Below are positions 5,254 to 8,032 of a stretch of 8,032 bases of DNA, piece by piece. Source of the DNA: QALR01 sp964466625 (GTDB lineage: Bacteria; Bacillota; Clostridia; Oscillospirales; CAG-272); assembly GCA_964466625.1 (NCBI GenBank), contig CAYXQF010000087.1:1-8032 (forward strand), read 5' to 3'. Numbering within the stretch: the first letter of the stretch is position 1; each line of letters opens with the position of its first letter. The translations under genes were made by a program, and so were the position numbers. The notes under the pieces are model-generated. The model was not told where the DNA came from, did not search any database, and worked only from the letters and a program-made list of their open reading frames with translations.

Positions 5254-6594
5254 TCAGAATTTCAGATCAGCTCCGAGACAGGGATAGCCTGCTTTTTCGT
5301 GTGCTTCGAGAAGCTCGTCGCACATCGCACGGATATCGTCGATGGAAAGCTCAGACGCGGTGTGGGGATCCATCATCGCGGCGTTGTATACAAGCTCTTT
5401 TCTGCCCGTCACAGCGGCTTCAATGGTGAGAAGCTGCACGTTGATGTTCATCATATTCATCGCCGCACACTGGGGCGGAAGATCGCCGATAACGGTGGGC
5501 TGAACACCGTTGCCGTCTACCATACAGGGGACTTCTACACAAGCGTCCTTGACAAGGTTCGTGATAAGTCCTGTGTTCAGCACGTTGCCACCGATGCGAT
5601 AAGGCTTGTCGGTCACGATGGCTTCCATGATGTGAGAAGCGTATTCACGGCTTCTTTCGTGCGTGATGTTGCCGCCTGCCATGAGTTCCTCTTTTTGCTT
5701 TTTCCATTTTGCAATTTGGTTAACACAGCGGCGCGGATATTCATCGATCGGAATCGCAAAACGTTCGATCAGTTCGGGATATTTCGACTTGATGTAGAAA
5801 GGATTGTATTCTGCATTGTGCTCGCTGCTTTCGGTGCAGTAATAACCGAATTGCTTGATGTAATCAAATCTCACGCGGTCGTTATGCTTCGGATCGTTTT
5901 CGGCATTTTTCTTTTCCGCAAGCTCACGCAGTTGTGGATAAAGATCATTGCCCTTGAGGTCTTCGATCTTAAGAAGCCAGCCCATGTGGTTGATGCCGGC
6001 GATGAGATCTTTGTAACCGTCTACTTGAAGCCCACATTCGCGCAGAAGTGTTTCGGCGCAGACCTGAACACTGTGGCAAAGACCGACAGTTTTGACTTTG
6101 GTGTAACGAAGCATAAAACCTGTCAGCATTGCCATCGGGTTGGTGTAGTTCAAAAACCAAGCGTTCGGACAAACGGCTTCCATATCTTCCGCAATGCCGC
6201 GAAGAACGGGGATCGTGCGAAGCGCACGCATGATGCCGCCAATGCCGAGCGTATCACCGATCGTCTGACGAAGACCGTATTTTTTCGGGATCTCGAAGTC
6301 GATGATGGTGCAAGGATCATAAAGTCCGACCTGAATGGCGTTGACAACAAAATCTGCATTTTTCAGCGCTTCACGTCTTTCGGGAATGCCGAGATAGGTT
6401 TTGATGGTTGCGCGATTTTCATTGATGTTTTTGTTCAGCGCGCGGATCAGCTCTGCGGATTCCGCGAGGCGTTCACCATCAATATCGTAGAGTGCGATCT
6501 CCATATCATGGAAGTGTTCGCAAAGCATACAGTCGCCGATGACGTTTTTGGCAAAAACGGTGCTGCCGGCACCTAAAAACGTAAGTTTGATCAT
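5254..6594 (-). CDS. melA: GH4 family alpha-galactosidase (MelA type)
   Basis: This probable NAD+- and Mn2+-dependent glycosidase would cleave terminal alpha-galactosyl units from melibiose, raffinose and similar sugars in the cytoplasm by the GH4 redox-elimination route. At 446 residues it is close to known MelA proteins. It has a Rossmann start FLGAGSTVFAKN (6-17) with DID (37-39), then GDTLGIGGIMRALRTIPV (113-130) and NYTNPMA (149-155). CHSV (173-176), the motif associated with alpha-galactosidases within GH4, follows, and GINHMGW (200-206) carries the likely metal ligand His203 with Cys173. ATG at 6592-6594 is preceded by GGAGG (6601-6605) at 6 nt. It lies 16 nt after the LOR gene and is probably co-transcribed with it. 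Substrate is inferred from CHSV; a related GH4 specificity such as alpha-galacturonidase is less likely but possible. A long antisense open frame opposite it is a shadow. Confidence 0.9.
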   Translation of the reverse strand: MIKLTFLGAGSTVFAKNVIGDCMLCEHFHDMEIALYDIDGERLAESAELIRALNKNINENRATIKTYLGIPERREALKNADFVVNAIQVGLYDPCTIIDFEIPKKYGLRQTIGDTLGIGGIMRALRTIPVLRGIAEDMEAVCPNAWFLNYTNPMAMLTGFMLRYTKVKTVGLCHSVQVCAETLLRECGLQVDGYKDLIAGINHMGWLLKIEDLKGNDLYPQLRELAEKKNAENDPKHNDRVRFDYIKQFGYYCTESSEHNAEYNPFYIKSKYPELIERFAIPIDEYPRRCVNQIAKWKKQKEELMAGGNITHERSREYASHIMEAIVTDKPYRIGGNVLNTGLITNLVKDACVEVPCMVDGNGVQPTVIGDLPPQCAAMNMMNINVQLLTIEAAVTGRKELVYNAAMMDPHTASELSIDDIRAMCDELLEAHEKAGYPCLGADLKF

Positions 6595-6610
6595 GTCTGA
6601 CCTCCAAAAA

Positions 6611-7090
6611 TCAATTATTGTTTGCGTCCATGACGCAGTCGATCACAATGGAAATTGCGAGAAGCAGCAGGGGATCGACGCCTGCGCTGTCGTAGATATC
6701 CACGACGAAGCTATCGCCCCAACTAAACCATTCTTTGTATATGTGCGCAACGATACTTCCGCCGCGACGGATATCGTAATCATGGTCAAAAAAGTCACCA
6801 TCTACCGTGAACGGTGTGCCTTCGATCGTATAGGACGGCTTAAAAAACGTGAATTGCTTTGCGATTTCCGCGATCACGTTGCCATTTCGTTCGATTTCAT
6901 AGCGGGGCATAAATGAGAAAAGCCGCTGGCGAACGGTCAAAAGCTTTTCTTCATGCATATTGCAGATGTGGAGCACCTTACCGAAAGAGAAATTTTCGCC
7001 TTTGATGGCAAAAACGTCCGCGCCGCTTTCGTCTTTCACGGTGAAACGGTCACGGAAAGAGAAGACTTTTTGTTTGATGTAAAATTTCAT
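6611..7090 (-). CDS. LURP-one-related (LOR, Tubby-like fold) protein, YxjI-like
   Basis: The function is unknown. Family members have a beta-barrel around a central hydrophobic helix, as in Tubby C-terminal domains and phospholipid scramblases (family knowledge). The 159 residues begin MKFYIKQKVFSFRDRFTVKD (1-20), typical of the family. FSFGKVLHI (34-42), a run of short strands, DFFDHDYDI (99-107) and KEWFSWGDSFVVDI (119-132) follow. The hydrophobic C-terminal helix (about 139-154, DPLLLLAISIVIDCVM) would be the central helix rather than a true membrane anchor. The frame is open upstream to a TTG at 7106-7108, but the Met at 7088-7090 is chosen because AAGGAG (7103-7098) lies 7 nt before it and matches the family start. 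It is followed after 16 nt by the GH4 gene. A terminator lies immediately upstream, leaving little room for a promoter. Confidence 0.85.
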   Translation of the reverse strand: MKFYIKQKVFSFRDRFTVKDESGADVFAIKGENFSFGKVLHICNMHEEKLLTVRQRLFSFMPRYEIERNGNVIAEIAKQFTFFKPSYTIEGTPFTVDGDFFDHDYDIRRGGSIVAHIYKEWFSWGDSFVVDIYDSAGVDPLLLLAISIVIDCVMDANNN

Positions 7091-7097
7091 ACGAAGG

Positions 7098-7103
7098 CTC
7101 CTT
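7098..7103 (-). promoter_or_regulatory. Shine-Dalgarno that fixes the LOR gene start
   Basis: AAGGAG on the minus strand lies 7 nt before the ATG at 7090-7088. It rules against the TTG at 7108-7106, for which this site would be inside the gene. It begins only 3 nt beyond the T-tract of the upstream terminator. Confidence 0.85.
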
Positions 7104-7106
7104 AAC

Positions 7107-7139
7107 AAAAAACGCCGTTTCTGAAAAGAAACGGCGTTT
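7107..7139 (-). terminator. Intrinsic terminator after the ABC ATPase gene
   Basis: Positions 7110-7121 pair perfectly with 7128-7139 (12 bp) with a 6-nt loop. Read on the minus strand, the stem ends in a run of six T (7112-7107). It begins 11 nt after the ATPase stop codon. Its orientation fits ending the ATPase transcript, with possible read-through into the LOR and GH4 genes. Confidence 0.85.
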
Positions 7140-7150
7140 GGAAAACGAAA

Positions 7151-8032
7151 TTAGTGGCAGATGCACTTTTCGGTGTCTTTGTCAAAGATGTGGATGCTGG
7201 AAGTATCGATCGCAACCTTGATGGTATCGCCGCCCTTAGCAGTAGATCTGGGAGATACTCTTGCTGTGAGCTTAACTTCGCCGGATTTGTCGATAACGAT
7301 GTTCTTCTTTGCAGCGAGAGCTTCGTCAACAACAACTCTGTTTGCGATGAGGTAGAGGTAAATTTCAGAACCCATAAGTTCGGTTACGTCTACGTAAGCA
7401 TCGAAGGAAGCATCTTCGAGAGCAGCGATCTGCATGGGAGTATCAACGATATGCTGAGGACGAACGCCTGCGATAACGTCTTTGCCCATGTAAGGCTGGA
7501 GTTCGGGAAGCTTGCCTTTTTCATCGGGAAGTTTGATCTTAACTTCGCCGAATGTGAGGTATACGCCCTTGTCTTCTTTGGTGAGCTTGCAGTTGATGAA
7601 GTTCATCTGAGGAGTGCCAAGGAAGCCTGCAACGAAGGTGTTGACAGGGTAGTCGTAAAGGTTCTGAGGAGTATCAACCTGCTGAATGATACCGTCCTTC
7701 ATAACAACGATACGGGTACCCATTGTCATAGCCTCTGTCTGGTCATGTGTAACATAGATAAAGGTTGTCTGGAGACGCTGATGGAGCTTGGAAAGCTCGG
7801 TTCTCATGGAAGCACGGAGCTTAGCATCAAGGTTGGAAAGCGGCTCGTCAAGTAAGAATACCTTCGGGCTACGAACGATAGCACGACCGAGAGCAACACG
7901 CTGACGCTGACCGCCTGAGAGAGCCTTCGGCTTTCTGTCGAGGAGATAGTCGATCTCGAGGATCTTTGCTGCCTCTTCAACGCGGCGACGGATTTCATCC
8001 TTCGGAGTCTTGCGGAGCTTGAGACCGAATGC
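7151..8032 (-). CDS. msmX: Sugar ABC transporter ATP-binding protein, MsmX/UgpC/MalK family (5'-truncated by window edge)
   Basis: This is the ATPase subunit of carbohydrate importers, acting at the inner face of the membrane. Only the last 293 residues are in the window; the start and the Walker A motif lie beyond position 8032, and the frame is open to the edge. Visible parts in order: AFGLKLRK just after the Q-loop region, signature LSGGQRQRVALGRA (38-51), Walker B VFLLDE (58-63), D-loop SNLD (66-69), and switch His96 in YVTHDQTEA. The C-terminal regulatory/TOBE region includes GVRPQHI (189-195) and TELMGSEIYLYL (217-228). Homologues have about 360-370 residues, so roughly 75 are missing. 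Codons look strongly biased (many CGT, GCT, GGT, ATC), fitting a well-expressed ATPase that may serve several importers, as MsmX does in Bacillus (inferred). No permease or binding protein is visible. The symbol is by family; UgpC is an equal alternative. Confidence 0.92.
   Translation of the reverse strand, partial: AFGLKLRKTPKDEIRRRVEEAAKILEIDYLLDRKPKALSGGQRQRVALGRAIVRSPKVFLLDEPLSNLDAKLRASMRTELSKLHQRLQTTFIYVTHDQTEAMTMGTRIVVMKDGIIQQVDTPQNLYDYPVNTFVAGFLGTPQMNFINCKLTKEDKGVYLTFGEVKIKLPDEKGKLPELQPYMGKDVIAGVRPQHIVDTPMQIAALEDASFDAYVDVTELMGSEIYLYLIANRVVVDEALAAKKNIVIDKSGEVKLTARVSPRSTAKGGDTIKVAIDTSSIHIFDKDTEKCICH

Noticed and set aside
5110..6576. A 488-codon open frame on the plus strand opposite the GH4 gene.
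   Set aside because: It runs antisense to a well-supported GH4 enzyme, its translation resembles no family I know, and it begins inside the terminator palindrome. It is best explained by few TTA, CTA and TCA triplets in the matching phase of the GH4 gene.
7091..7108. A TTG start at 7106-7108 for the LOR protein.
   Set aside because: It would place the good Shine-Dalgarno inside the gene and itself lies in the T-tract of the terminator. The family begins with M-K-x-Y-I-K-Q-K-like sequence, which matches the start at 7090.
7157..7185. A perfect TTGACA on the minus strand (7185-7180) as a promoter for the LOR and GH4 genes.
   Set aside because: At 17-18 nt spacing the -10 position reads ATCTGC or TCTGCC, which does not resemble TATAAT. 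The terminator also lies downstream of it.
7154..7855. A 233-codon open frame on the plus strand opposite the ABC ATPase gene.
   Set aside because: The minus strand encodes clear signature, Walker B and switch-His motifs. The plus-strand product shows no recognisable domain and has no convincing ribosome binding site.

Overview
The window reads as chromosomal DNA of an anaerobic, endospore-forming member of the Clostridia (Bacillota). The main evidence is a complete eight-gene spoIIIA sporulation operon in the canonical order AA to AH, with AGGAGG-type ribosome binding sites. The genus cannot be named from this sequence. The left-edge repeat is of a kind I associate with Oscillospiraceae-like gut Clostridia, but that is recollection only.

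Layout: positions 1-113 hold two diverged copies of a ~50-bp hairpin repeat in inverted orientation. Positions 114-286 hold a probable terminator for an upstream gene outside the window, then an inverted repeat and a candidate sigma-E-type promoter. Positions 287-5098 (+) carry spoIIIAA, AB, AC, AD, AE, AF, AG and AH. They are tightly packed: AA/AB overlap by 10 nt, AC/AD and AD/AE share GTGA stop-start overlaps, and AF/AG are joined by a stop codon that lies inside a Shine-Dalgarno. Positions 5114-5160 form a perfect 21-bp palindrome, which is a bidirectional terminator. A three-hairpin array (5178-5247) follows. The minus strand then carries, read right to left, a 5'-truncated MsmX/UgpC/MalK-type sugar ABC transporter ATPase (7151-8032), an intrinsic terminator (7107-7139), a LURP-one-related (LOR/Tubby-like) protein (6611-7090), and a GH4 alpha-galactosidase of the MelA type (5254-6594).

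How the genes work together: SpoIIIAA-AH form the mother-cell half of the SpoIIIA-SpoIIQ channel ('feeding tube') across the two membranes around the engulfed forespore. AA is the ATPase, AB, AC, AD, AE and AF are membrane parts, and AG and AH have ring-building domains in the intermembrane space. The minus-strand genes suggest uptake and cleavage of alpha-galactosides: the ATPase would energise one or more sugar importers and the GH4 enzyme would hydrolyse melibiose- or raffinose-type sugars. The role of the LOR protein is unknown.

I found no CRISPR array, defence island, prophage, tRNA or rRNA, and no clear evidence of a wholly new system. The most interesting unexplained structures are the two kinds of hairpin repeat, the terminator that abuts the LOR gene's Shine-Dalgarno, and the LOR-GH4 pairing.
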